64,000 bases of DNA from Streptomyces sp. BHT-5-2 (GTDB lineage Bacteria; Actinomycetota; Actinomycetes; Streptomycetales; Streptomycetaceae), in NCBI RefSeq assembly GCF_019774615.1, contig NZ_CP081496.1, positions 1,984,001-2,048,000 on the forward strand, read 5' to 3'. Position 1 is the stretch's first letter; the number at the start of each line of letters is the position of its first letter. Under the pieces are notes generated by a model. It made no database searches, had not been told where the DNA came from, and worked only from the letters and a program-made list of their open reading frames with translations. The position numbers and the translations under genes are program-made. Shown in pieces: positions 51,235 to 58,966 of the stretch.

Positions 51235-51609
51235 TCACGCCGGTGACATCACCTCGTAGAGATGGCCGTCGGTGTCGCGGAAGAACAGGCCGCGGGGGCA
51301 CAGCGGGTGGTCGGTCCGGCCGTTGTCCGGGTGGCCCGGCTCGTTGCCGAAGGGGATGCCCGCCGACCGGAGGCGGTCGAGGATCCCCTCGAAGGTCTCG
51401 GGATCGACGTCGAAGGCCAGGTGGTGGGCCTGGGCGTCGGGGACGGTCATGAAGTCCAGGGTGAGCGTCTCGTTCACCCGGACCGGGGCGAAGTGGCCGT
51501 CGCGGCCGGCCGGCGGAAGTTCCGGCAAGGCCATGACCGAGGCGAAGAAGCGGGCCGCCGCGCGGTGGTCGGCGGCCGGCACGATGGTGTGGTTGAGGGT
51601 GACGGGCAT
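51235..51609 (-). CDS. glyoxalase/bleomycin-resistance (VOC) family protein
   Basis: A 124-aa single VOC-fold protein: LNHTIVPAADHRAAARFF opens the first beta-alpha-beta unit, HHLAFDVDPETFEGIL the second, ending RDTDGHLYEVMSP with the family's metal-ligand Glu. It may bind or modify a small electrophile or drug; substrate unknown. It shares one base with the TetR stop (TGATG), so the two are co-translated and TetR probably controls it. Confidence 0.87.
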   Translation of the reverse strand: MPVTLNHTIVPAADHRAAARFFASVMALPELPPAGRDGHFAPVRVNETLTLDFMTVPDAQAHHLAFDVDPETFEGILDRLRSAGIPFGNEPGHPDNGRTDHPLCPRGLFFRDTDGHLYEVMSPA

Positions 51610-52271
51610 CAGGTGCTCCTGGGGTCGGTGAGGGTGCCGTGGAGCAGCACGGAGACGAGTTCCTCGGTGGCGAGCGGTCCGTGGGCCGGGCCGGCGGGTG
51701 ACGGCAGCCGGCTGAAGAGCAGGCCCAGGAAGGCGGCGGCGACCCGCTCGGGGCTCAGCCGCAGCGCCTCCCGGTCCGGTTCGATCAGCTCGACCAGGGC
51801 GTCCTGCATGGCGAGGAAGGACCGGGTCCGGGCGTCCTCCGGGGGCGCCTCGCCCGCGCGGGGCTCCGGCGGATGCGGGCGCTCGCGGCGGTGCCCGGTG
51901 GCGTAGAGGCTCCGGACGACGGTGCCCATGCGCTCCATATGGGCGCAGAGCGCCTCGGCGGCCTCGGTGAGGCGGGTGGTCAGGGACTGGTCCAGGGGGA
52001 CGGAGGCCAGTTCGCGCAGGACGTGGTCGACGCCCACCGCCTCGGCCACGCAGGCGTCCAGCAACTCGTCCTTGTCCTTGAACGCGCGGAAGACCGTGGC
52101 CTCGCCGATCCCGGCGGCGCGGGCGATCTGACTGGTGGTGACGGCCGTGCCGTGCTCCGCGATCAACGGGAGGGCGGCGGCGACGATCATGGCTCGGCGC
52201 TGCTCGACGCTCATGCCTGGGGCGCGGCGTCGGGGCGGCCGACTGTCTGCGGAAGGGTTCGCTGACGACAT
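51609..52271 (-). CDS. TetR-family repressor
   Basis: A 220-aa TetR regulator. The HTH (residues about 25-70) includes GTAVTTSQIARAAGIGEATVFRAF, and a helical ligand domain follows. It is transcribed with the VOC gene downstream. A perfect 22-bp palindrome begins 12 bp upstream of the start codon (52283-52304), almost certainly its operator, so the pair is autorepressed and induced by an unidentified ligand. Confidence 0.92.
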   Translation of the reverse strand: MSSANPSADSRPPRRRAPGMSVEQRRAMIVAAALPLIAEHGTAVTTSQIARAAGIGEATVFRAFKDKDELLDACVAEAVGVDHVLRELASVPLDQSLTTRLTEAAEALCAHMERMGTVVRSLYATGHRRERPHPPEPRAGEAPPEDARTRSFLAMQDALVELIEPDREALRLSPERVAAAFLGLLFSRLPSPAGPAHGPLATEELVSVLLHGTLTDPRST

Positions 52272-52282
52272 GACGACAGCGT

Positions 52283-52304
52283 ACGGAGTGAGTACTCACT
52301 CCGT
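52283..52304 (-). promoter_or_regulatory. perfect 22-bp palindromic TetR operator
   Basis: Arms ACGGAGTGAGT (52283-52293) and ACTCACTCCGT (52294-52304) with no spacer, just upstream of the TetR gene. Size and symmetry suit a TetR dimer pair. Confidence 0.88.
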
Positions 52305-52527
52305 CAATGGGTCGACGCCGATGTTCCGGTCCCGTTGGTCGATGGTCGATGGTCGATGGCCGATGTGTCGATGTACGGGAGGCGCGGCCGCGCGGTCCTC
52401 CCTAGACTTCTGAAAAGGCGAGTGGAGACCTTTGCAGGAGCTCTTCAGGAGCTCCTCAGGAGTCCTTTCGGGAGACCTTTCAAGGGCAGGCGACCGAACA
52501 CACACCGGCCGAGGCGGGCGACACGCC

Positions 52528-52953
52528 ATGGAATGGAAGCTCGAACTGGTGCCGATTCCGGTGAGCGACGTGGAACGCGCGAAGCGCTTCTACAGCGAGC
52601 AGGTGGGCTTCGCCGTCGATCTCGACATCCGGCTCGACGACGGCGCACGGATCGTCCAGCTCACCCCGCCCGGTTCCGGTTGCTCGATCGTCCTGGGCGC
52701 GGGCGACGGTGTGACGCCGGCGCAGCCCGGCTCGGTGCAGGGCGTGCAGCTGGTGGTGCCCGATGTGGCCGCGGCGCGCGGGGAGTTGCTGGCCCGCGGG
52801 GTGCCGGTCGGCCCCGTTCGGCATGTGGAGAACGGGGCGCTCGCCGACGGCCCCGGCGGCGCGTGGAACTCGTTCGTCTACTTCAGCGACCCGGACGGCA
52901 ACGGCTGGGCGGTACAGGAGGGACCTGCGGAGCCGACCGGAGCGGAGCGGTAG
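52528..52953 (+). CDS. VOC-family (glyoxalase-like) protein
   Basis: A 141-aa VOC protein: WKLELVPIPVSDVERAKRFYSEQVGF opens the fold and FVYFSDPDGNGWAVQEGP closes it. Full-length for a single-module family member. The ATG at 52528 follows GAGGCGGG. The 256 bp between the TetR palindrome and this start include short direct repeats of CAGGAG and GGAGACCTTT (52423-52492) whose role is unclear. It converges on the HxlR gene with 18 bp between stops. Confidence 0.88.
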   Translation: MEWKLELVPIPVSDVERAKRFYSEQVGFAVDLDIRLDDGARIVQLTPPGSGCSIVLGAGDGVTPAQPGSVQGVQLVVPDVAAARGELLARGVPVGPVRHVENGALADGPGGAWNSFVYFSDPDGNGWAVQEGPAEPTGAER

Positions 52954-52971
52954 CCGTGCCCTGCCCCGCGC

Positions 52972-53331
52972 TCAGGCCCCCTCCGGGTGCCGCCGCGGAT
53001 GGGTGGCCTCCAGGTGGGCCATGTGCCGCCGACCCCAGGAGCCCAGCGGCACCAGCGCCTCGTTGAGCGAGGTGCCCAGCTCGGTCAGCGTGTACTCGAC
53101 CTTCGGCGGGACCTGGTCGAATGCCTCGCGGTGGACGATGCCGTCCGCCTCCAACTCGCGGAGCTGCTGGGCGAGTACCTTCTCGCTGACCCCCGGCAGC
53201 TCCCGACGCAACTGCCCGAACCGCCGGGGCTCCTGGGCCAGTGCCCACAGCAGCAGCACCTTCCACTTGCCGCCGATGACGTCCACGGCGGCGTCCAGGC
53301 CGCACTCGTAGGGCCCCTTCCGCCCGCCCAC
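52972..53331 (-). CDS. HxlR-family transcriptional regulator
   Basis: A 119-aa HxlR winged-helix protein: CGLDAAVDVIGGKWKVLLLWAL is the family hallmark with an N-terminal Cys, followed by RFGQLRRELPGVSEKVLAQQLRELE and VEYTLTELG. HxlR proteins often sense quinones or aldehydes through that Cys. The GTG at 53331 follows AAGGGG. It lies 161 bp downstream of the FMN reductase on the same strand, with a terminator between them, so is separately transcribed. Confidence 0.9.
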   Translation of the reverse strand: MGGRKGPYECGLDAAVDVIGGKWKVLLLWALAQEPRRFGQLRRELPGVSEKVLAQQLRELEADGIVHREAFDQVPPKVEYTLTELGTSLNEALVPLGSWGRRHMAHLEATHPRRHPEGA

Positions 53332-53447
53332 GCCGATCCCCTTCGCGTTCCGTCGCGTTCTGTCGCGTTCCTGCGCGGACCGTACCGCGCCGCAGGGTGC
53401 GCCGGTTGCGCGCGACCCCGCGTCCAGTATCGGTGATCGGTGACGGG

Positions 53448-53490
53448 CGGCGTCGCGCCGGACGCCCGTGCGGCGCCCGGCGCGACGCCG
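53448..53490 (-). terminator. terminator after the FMN reductase gene
   Basis: Fourteen-base-pair arms CGGCGTCGCGCCGG (53448-53461) and CCGGCGCGACGCCG (53477-53490), 15-base loop, immediately past the stop of the minus-strand gene at 53493. Confidence 0.8.
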
Positions 53491-53492
53491 GC

Positions 53493-54062
53493 TCAGTTGC
53501 CGTACGGGCGGGCCAGGCGCGCCTCCCGCAGGGCCACCGCCCACCAGGTCAGCTGGTTCAGCAGGGCGTCGGCGGCCCGGGCCACCGGAGCCGGGTCGCG
53601 CAGCCGGCCCGCGTCGTCGAAGGGGCCGCCGGTGAGCGCGAAGCTGACCGTCTCCCGGATCGTGGTGGCGTGCAACTCGGCGAAGACCAGCCGCAGTTGC
53701 TCGACCGCGCGCAGGCCGCCGGAGATCCCGCCGTACGAGACGAAGCCGACCGGCTTGGCCTGCCACTCGGCCTTTAGCAGGTCGACCGCGTGCTTGAGCG
53801 GGGCCGGGAAGGAGTGGTTGTACTCCGGTGTGACGACCACGAACGCGTCCGCCTGCTCGACGCGCTTGGCGTAGGCGAGGAACTCCTCGCTGCCGTGCCG
53901 GAGTTCGTAGGGACGGACCTCGACCAGATCGATGACGTCGACGGTCAGCTGCGGGTGGGAGGCGCTGATGTGCCGGGTGAACCACTCGGTGACGACCGGG
54001 GCGAACCGGCCCTCGCGGGTGCTGGCGACGATCACGGCGAGGGTGTAGCGCGGTGCGGACAT
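53493..54062 (-). CDS. NADPH-dependent FMN reductase, SoxR-regulon type
   Basis: A 189-aa flavodoxin-like oxidoreductase: IVASTREGRFAP binds the FMN phosphate and VVVTPEYNHSFPAPLKHAVDLL forms the conserved flavin/dimer region. It reduces FMN or quinones with NADPH. A perfect SoxR box lies 47 bp upstream, so it is probably induced by redox-active compounds. An NADPH-dependent FMN reductase (SCO2478) is a known SoxR target in S. coelicolor; this gene may be its counterpart. Confidence 0.92.
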   Translation of the reverse strand: MSAPRYTLAVIVASTREGRFAPVVTEWFTRHISASHPQLTVDVIDLVEVRPYELRHGSEEFLAYAKRVEQADAFVVVTPEYNHSFPAPLKHAVDLLKAEWQAKPVGFVSYGGISGGLRAVEQLRLVFAELHATTIRETVSFALTGGPFDDAGRLRDPAPVARAADALLNQLTWWAVALREARLARPYGN

Positions 54063-54108
54063 CTGGAGCCCTTCGTGGCAGGTGGGTGCGACGCCGATGA
54101 CGCTAAAA

Positions 54109-54126
54109 CCTCAATCGAAATTGAGG
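54109..54126 (-). promoter_or_regulatory. SoxR box
   Basis: CCTCAA-TCGAAA-TTGAGG, the 18-bp SoxR site with both 6-bp half-sites perfect; the dyad extends one more pair on each side (A/T). It lies 47 bp ahead of the FMN reductase. No soxR gene is present in the window. Confidence 0.9.
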
Positions 54127-54256
54127 TCAAGTGCCCGAGGAACGAAGGGGGAGGAAGGGGCGAGGAGGGAAGAGGGGGACGGCGGGGAAGGGGCGAGGAG
54201 GGGTGACTCGCCCCGGTACCGGCCGGCCGCCGAGGCGCGCCGCGGCGGCGCCGCCC

Positions 54257-54688
54257 TCACTCCGCGCCGAACAGCTCCAGCAGCTCCGTCTTCTGGAACA
54301 TCCGGGCCGTGTCGATCGCCGACGGCGTCCCGGCCGACGGATCGGCACCGTGCGCCAGAAGGACCTTCACGACCTCGTCCTCGCCCTTGAACACCGCACC
54401 GGCGAGGGGGGTCTGGCCCCGGTCGTTGGCGCGGTCCGCGTCGCCGCCCCGCTGCAGGAGGGCCTCCACGGTGGCCGGGTGGCCGTGGTAGGCGGCGAGC
54501 ATCACCAGGGAGTCGCCCCTGTCGTTCGTCAGGTTGGCGGGCACGCCCGCGTCCACATAGGCGGCGACGGTGTCGGTGTCCCCGTGCCGCGCCAGGTCGA
54601 ACACCTTGGCCGCGAGCTGCAGCACCTCGGGGTCGTGCGCGTGCTCGATCGACTCGGGCCCCCGCGGCTCGGAATTCGTCTCGCTCAT
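54257..54688 (-). CDS. ankyrin-repeat protein
   Basis: A 143-aa protein made almost entirely of ankyrin repeats: DTVAAYVDAGVPANLTNDRGDSLVMLAAYHGH, then PATVEALLQRGGDADRANDRGQTPLAGAVFKG and EDEVVKVLLAHGADPSAGTPSAIDTA, i.e. three to four units forming a small protein-binding scaffold. The partner is unknown; in some Streptomyces such genes adjoin catalase, but none is here. A purine-rich tract with a repeated GGAAGGGGCGAGGAGGG lies downstream (54153-54203). Confidence 0.9.
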   Translation of the reverse strand: MSETNSEPRGPESIEHAHDPEVLQLAAKVFDLARHGDTDTVAAYVDAGVPANLTNDRGDSLVMLAAYHGHPATVEALLQRGGDADRANDRGQTPLAGAVFKGEDEVVKVLLAHGADPSAGTPSAIDTARMFQKTELLELFGAE

Positions 54689-54933
54689 TGGTCGCCGGCC
54701 TCCTGCTGTGGTCGTGGGTATCGGTATGCGTTACGGATGCACGGCCACTGTAAGTTTTCCCGGCCCCCCGCGGGGCGGATGCGGGGGCGCGGATTCCGCC
54801 GGGTCGGGGCCGGCGACCGGCGTCCGACCAGGGGCGCGGCGGGGCGCGGACCCCGCCGGAGCCCACCTGATCACCCGAACCGCGCGCCCCGGCACGAACC
54901 GGCCGCACGACACCCGCACGACACCCGCGCGGG

Positions 54934-55956
54934 TCAGAACGCCGCCCGTATCTCCCCGACCCGGCTGCCGCCCCCGTGCAGCGGCGCGTCCTCGATGCGC
55001 GCGAGCACCGGGTCGTCGATGCCCAGACCGCGCAGGACCCGGGCGAGGATCGGCCCCAGGGTGCGGCCCGCGCCGTCGTCGATCTTGAAGGCCACGGCCC
55101 GGCCGTCCGGCAGGGCCAGCGCCTGCACCGCCTCGGCGCCCATCTTGGAGAGGGTGCCGGGCAGGGCCCGCATCAGCCAGGTGTCGGGCCGGCGGGTGCC
55201 CGCGACGTACTCGGGGTGGGCCCGCATCGCGTCGGCCACACGCCGCTCCGGCGTGCCCGGCTCGGCGAGGACGAAGTGGCGGTAGGACCGCGCCAGGCCG
55301 GTCAGCGACAGCGACATCAGCGGCGCCCCGCAGCCGTCGACGCCGATGTGGGCCACCTCCTCGGCGGCCGCGGTGCGCACCACGTCCAGGACCAGCTGCT
55401 GGAGCGGGTGGTCCGGCTCCAGGTACGTCTCCAGCGGCCATCCGTTGAGCGCGCAGGCCGCGAGCATCGCGGTGTGCTTGCCGGAGCAGTTCATGGCCAG
55501 CGGTTCGCGGACCTTGCCGGCGGCGAGGTAGTGCTCCGCCTCCTCCGGGTCCAGCGGCAGGTCCGGCGGCGTCCGGAGGTGCTCGGTGGTGAGCCCGTGC
55601 TCGGCGAGCATGGTCCGCACCAGGTCGAGGTGGAACGATTCGCCGGAGTGGCTCGCCGCGGCCAGCGCCAGCCGCTCCCCGGAGAGCTCCAGGCCCGCCC
55701 GAAGGATCGCCGCCGCCTGCATCGGCTTGTTCGCCGACCGCGGGAAGACCGGCGCGGCCACGTCGCCGAGCGCCTGCTCGACGCTCCCGTCGGCCGCCAG
55801 CACCACCAGCGACCCCCGGTGCCGCCCCTCGACGAAGCCGGAGCGGACGACCTCGGCGAGCACCGGCGACGGGACCGCGGGACCCGACGGGACGGCGGCC
55901 GCCGAGGACGGCGCCTGCTCGGGTATCGGGGTGGACGAGGAGGAGGACGAGGTCAC
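54934..55956 (-). CDS. L-asparaginase II-family (thermolabile type) amidohydrolase
   Basis: A 340-aa enzyme of the Rhizobium etli asparaginase II family, unrelated in sequence to the E. coli AnsB fold. Recognisable are RSANKPMQAAAIL, ASHSGESFHLD, AMNCSGKHTAMLAACA and HIGVDGCGAPLMSLSLTGLA, with Ser/Lys/Cys residues that build the active and zinc sites. It should hydrolyse L-asparagine to aspartate and ammonia. It starts at GTG with a low-complexity Ser/Ala/Pro N terminus. Transcribed in the same direction as rsiG, which lies 53 bp upstream. Confidence 0.9.
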   Translation of the reverse strand: MTSSSSSSTPIPEQAPSSAAAVPSGPAVPSPVLAEVVRSGFVEGRHRGSLVVLAADGSVEQALGDVAAPVFPRSANKPMQAAAILRAGLELSGERLALAAASHSGESFHLDLVRTMLAEHGLTTEHLRTPPDLPLDPEEAEHYLAAGKVREPLAMNCSGKHTAMLAACALNGWPLETYLEPDHPLQQLVLDVVRTAAAEEVAHIGVDGCGAPLMSLSLTGLARSYRHFVLAEPGTPERRVADAMRAHPEYVAGTRRPDTWLMRALPGTLSKMGAEAVQALALPDGRAVAFKIDDGAGRTLGPILARVLRGLGIDDPVLARIEDAPLHGGGSRVGEIRAAF

Positions 55957-56009
55957 GGCCGGCCTTCCGGGGGACGGGGACCCGCTCCCCGGAGGCGGCT
56001 CGTGGCCGG

Positions 56010-56768
56010 TCAGGACAGCAGGTCGTCTACTTGTGCTTCGCCTTCACGGTACCTTCGCGCGATTTCCGCGCTGCAATCGTCGGTCGTGCGCTGCAGGGAG
56101 TGCCGGCGCTGCGAGATCTGCCGCTCGTAGCGGATCAGCCGCCCCATCCCGTCCTGCAACTCCTCGTCCGTACGGGCCGTGAGGTCCGACAGCTCGACCT
56201 CCCCGAGCATCTCGTCGGCGAGCCGGCGGTACTCCTCGCTGTGCGGGGTGCCCAGCGTCACATGGCGCGCGGACGAGCGCTGGCGCGACGGGAGGTCGGT
56301 GAGGATCTCCGGCAGCCGGTCCAGCAGCGGTGAGTGCGAGCCGGTGCGGCGGGCGGTCTCGGCGCGCAGGATGTCGATCCGGCCCTGTAGCAGCCGCCGC
56401 AGATAGCTGAGGTCGGCCTCCTCCTGCTGGCAGTCACGGCGCACCACGCGCAGTTCGGGCAGGCTCAGCCCGGACAGCTCGGGTGGGCCGGCCGGACGGA
56501 AGCGGTCGCGCTGCTGCGGGGGGCGGGCGGTCTGCGCCTGGCCGGCCTGGAGCATGGGGTCGTCCTCGGTACGGGCGGGCGCGGCGGGAGCCGGCGCCGG
56601 GGCGGTGGTGGTCGGGGCGTGCGGGGCCTCCGGGGCGGCCGGGGTCTCCGGGGCGGCCGGTCTCGTACGGCCGGACGGCGGGGTGGGGCGGGCCGGCGGG
56701 CTGCCTGCCGGTGCCGTACGGGCGGTTGGCACGGGGCCGGGTGTCCGGCCGGCGCCGAGTGTGGTCAT
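56010..56768 (-). CDS. rsiG: RsiG, c-di-GMP-binding anti-sigma factor for WhiG
   Basis: A 252-aa protein. It contains two copies of the RsiG c-di-GMP signature E-x3-S-x2-R-x3-Q-x3-D: E117/S121/R124/Q128/D132 and E215/S219/R222/Q226/D230, one on each helix of the antiparallel hairpin. Residues 1-95 are Pro/Ala-rich and disordered. Known role: with c-di-GMP bound it sequesters the sporulation sigma factor WhiG. The start is placed at the ATG at 56768; a later start is possible because the N terminus is unconserved. Confidence 0.92.
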   Translation of the reverse strand: MTTLGAGRTPGPVPTARTAPAGSPPARPTPPSGRTRPAAPETPAAPEAPHAPTTTAPAPAPAAPARTEDDPMLQAGQAQTARPPQQRDRFRPAGPPELSGLSLPELRVVRRDCQQEEADLSYLRRLLQGRIDILRAETARRTGSHSPLLDRLPEILTDLPSRQRSSARHVTLGTPHSEEYRRLADEMLGEVELSDLTARTDEELQDGMGRLIRYERQISQRRHSLQRTTDDCSAEIARRYREGEAQVDDLLS

Positions 56769-56942
56769 GGATCGTTCCGTCCCCTCGTCCGGTGCCGCAT
56801 CCAGGGCATGGTGTCCGTGAAACGCACCGCGTGCACGCATCGTGCCACTGTGTACGGGCCGTGTGCAGGGCCATGGCACTCGAACGGCCCTTGTGGGGGT
56901 ACCCGCGCCGCGCCGTCCGGGCGGCCCGGCATGATGGCGGGT

Positions 56943-57368
56943 ATGCGAGCTGTGGTGCAGAGGGTGAACGGCGCACGCGTCGAGGTGGCGGGCGAGACGG
57001 TCGGGGAGATCGTCGGGGAGGGGCTGTGCGCCTTGGTGGGCGTCACGCACGACGACACCCCGGAGAAGGCCGCGCAGCTCGCCCGGAAGCTGTGGACGCT
57101 GCGGATCCTCCAGGGCGAGAAGTCCTGCTCGGACAACGGGGCGCCGCTGCTGGTGATCAGCCAGTTCACTCTCTACGGTGACGCGCGCAAGGGCCGTCGT
57201 CCCACCTGGCACGCCGCCGCCCCCGGTCCGGTCGCCGAACCGCTGGTCGACGAGGTGGTCGCGCAGCTGCGGGCGCTGGGCGCGCAGGTGGCGACCGGGC
57301 GGTTCGGCGCCGACATGAAGGTCTCGCTGACGAACGACGGGCCGTTCACGGTACTCGTCGACGTCTGA
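56943..57368 (+). CDS. dtd: D-aminoacyl-tRNA deacylase
   Basis: A 141-aa Dtd enzyme that frees tRNA mischarged with D-amino acids or glycine. [13 protein letters not shown], the SQFTLYGD motif with the activating Gln/Thr, the GADMKV segment and [10 protein letters not shown] (family NxGPxT) are all in place. Full-length. The ATG at 56943 starts at the conserved MRAVVQRV. Divergent from rsiG. Confidence 0.95.
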   Translation: MRAVVQRVNGARVEVAGETVGEIVGEGLCALVGVTHDDTPEKAAQLARKLWTLRILQGEKSCSDNGAPLLVISQFTLYGDARKGRRPTWHAAAPGPVAEPLVDEVVAQLRALGAQVATGRFGADMKVSLTNDGPFTVLVDV

Positions 57369-57432
57369 GGGGCGGTCGGGGCCGGGGGCGGCGGGGGCCG
57401 GGGCGGCTCGTAGCGGGAGGGGAACGGATCCC

Positions 57433-58413
57433 CTACGGTTCGACCACGACCTCCTGGGATGCCGCGGTGGTGCCCGCGAGCAGCGGGGCGTCGGTCGGGA
57501 CGTTCCGCTTGACCAGGGCCAGGGCGATCGGGCCGAGTTCGTGGTGGCGGGCCGAGGTGGTGACGAAGCCGAGCTGGCGGCCCTCCTCGCCGTCCGCGGC
57601 CAGCCGGATCGGCGTCCCGTGCGGCGGGAGGTGGACCTCGCTGCCGTCGAGGTGGAGGAAGACCAGGCGGCGCGGCGGCTTGCCGAGGTTCTGGACCCGG
57701 GCGACGGTCTCCTGGCCGCGGTAGCAGCCCTTCTGGAGGTGGACCGCGCTGCCGATCCAGCCGACCTCGTGCGGGATGGTGCGGTGGTCGGTCTCCAGGC
57801 CCAGCCGCGGGCGGTGCCCCTCCACGCGCAGCGCCTCCAGCGCCAGCACGCCGATCGCGGGCCCGTGCGCCGCGGCGAACGGCTCCAGTTCGGCGCGCGG
57901 CAGGAAGAGGTCGCGGCCGTACGAGGTCTCCCGGACGACGGTGCCCTCGGGGGCCTCCACGATGGAGCCGGCCGGGAGGTGGACGACGGCGAACTCCCCG
58001 GTGCGGTCGGCGACCTCGACCCGGTAGAAGAACTTCATGCTCTCCAGGTAGGCGAGCACCGCCTCCTGTTTGCCGGGCTCGGTGTGCATCCAGGTCGTCC
58101 CGCCGTCGTCGACCAGGTAGAGCGCGTGCTCGACATGGCCGTTCGCGGAGAGGATCAGCGCCTCGGTGGCCTGGCCGGGCGGGAGTTCGGTGACGTGCTG
58201 GGTGAGCAGCAGATGGAGCCAGCTCAGCCGCTCGGGACCGCTGACGGTGAGCACGCCGCGGTGCGAGAGGTCCACGAAGCCGGACCCGTCGGCGAGGGCG
58301 CGCTGCTCCCGGAACAGGTCGCCGTAGTGCGCGGCGACGCCTTCGTCGGGGGCCTCGGCGGGGACGGCGCCGGGCAGCGACAGCAGGGGGCTGGCGGATG
58401 AATGTCGCAGCAT
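57433..58413 (-). CDS. ygfZ: YgfZ/GcvT-family folate-binding protein
   Basis: A 326-aa protein with the GcvT-like fold and the YgfZ signature KGCYRGQETVARV, whose Cys is essential in homologues. YgfZ supports assembly or repair of iron-sulfur clusters in certain enzymes, binding folate. N- and C-terminal domains are complete. The adjacent upstream gene is nur (30 bp), the same arrangement as at the S. coelicolor nur locus. Confidence 0.92.
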   Translation of the reverse strand: MLRHSSASPLLSLPGAVPAEAPDEGVAAHYGDLFREQRALADGSGFVDLSHRGVLTVSGPERLSWLHLLLTQHVTELPPGQATEALILSANGHVEHALYLVDDGGTTWMHTEPGKQEAVLAYLESMKFFYRVEVADRTGEFAVVHLPAGSIVEAPEGTVVRETSYGRDLFLPRAELEPFAAAHGPAIGVLALEALRVEGHRPRLGLETDHRTIPHEVGWIGSAVHLQKGCYRGQETVARVQNLGKPPRRLVFLHLDGSEVHLPPHGTPIRLAADGEEGRQLGFVTTSARHHELGPIALALVKRNVPTDAPLLAGTTAASQEVVVEP

Positions 58414-58443
58414 GCGCCCAGCCTACGACCAGCGGCGCCGGTC

Positions 58444-58899
58444 CTATGCGTTCCCCTTGGTGCGCTCGCCGCCCTGCGCGGCCCGGTCCGTGCAGGCCGT
58501 GCACCGGCCGAAGATCGCGAAGTGCTTCATGTCGGTGTCGAAGCCGAACTGCTCGCGGAGGGTGGCGACGAACGGCTCGGCGACCGACAGGTCCGCCTCG
58601 ATGACGTCCGTGCAGTCCCGGCACACCAGGTGGATGTGGTGGTGGCGGTCGGCGAGGTGGTAGGTGGGCGCCCCGTGCCCGAGGTGGGCGTGGCTGACCA
58701 GATCCAGCTCCTCCAGCAGCTCCAGCGTGCGGTAGACGGTGGAGATGTTGATGCCGCCGGCGGTCTTGCGCACCTCGGTGAGGATGTCGTCAGGGGTGGC
58801 GTGCTCCAGCCTGTCGACCGCCTCCAGGACGAGTTGCCGCTGCGGGGTCAGGCGGTATCCGCGCCTGCGGAGGTCGCTCTGCCAGTCGGTGGTCACCAC
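58444..58899 (-). CDS. nur: nickel-responsive Fur-family regulator Nur
   Basis: A 151-aa Fur-family protein. The winged helix (SDLRRRGYRLTPQRQLVLEAV and NISTVYRTLELLEEL) is followed by the metal-binding dimerisation domain with RHHHIHLVCRDC and GRCTAC. It closely matches S. coelicolor Nur as I remember it, including HAHLGHGAPTYHLADRHHHIH. Nur with nickel represses nickel uptake and sodF, indirectly favouring the Ni superoxide dismutase. The GTG at 58899 aligns with the MVSTDW start of that protein; a second GTG follows at once. Confidence 0.9.
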   Translation of the reverse strand: MVTTDWQSDLRRRGYRLTPQRQLVLEAVDRLEHATPDDILTEVRKTAGGINISTVYRTLELLEELDLVSHAHLGHGAPTYHLADRHHHIHLVCRDCTDVIEADLSVAEPFVATLREQFGFDTDMKHFAIFGRCTACTDRAAQGGERTKGNA

Positions 58900-58966
58900 A
58901 CGGCCAGTGTAGGAGGGCGGCCGGGCCGTGTGCATGCCCCGGAGTCGGCCATCCGCGCCGCCCGGG

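Noticed and set aside
52972..53985. 337-aa minus-strand frame joining HxlR with upstream sequence
   Set aside because: The extension crosses the FMN reductase gene in a wrong frame; the GTG at 53331 after AAGGGG gives a normal-length HxlR.
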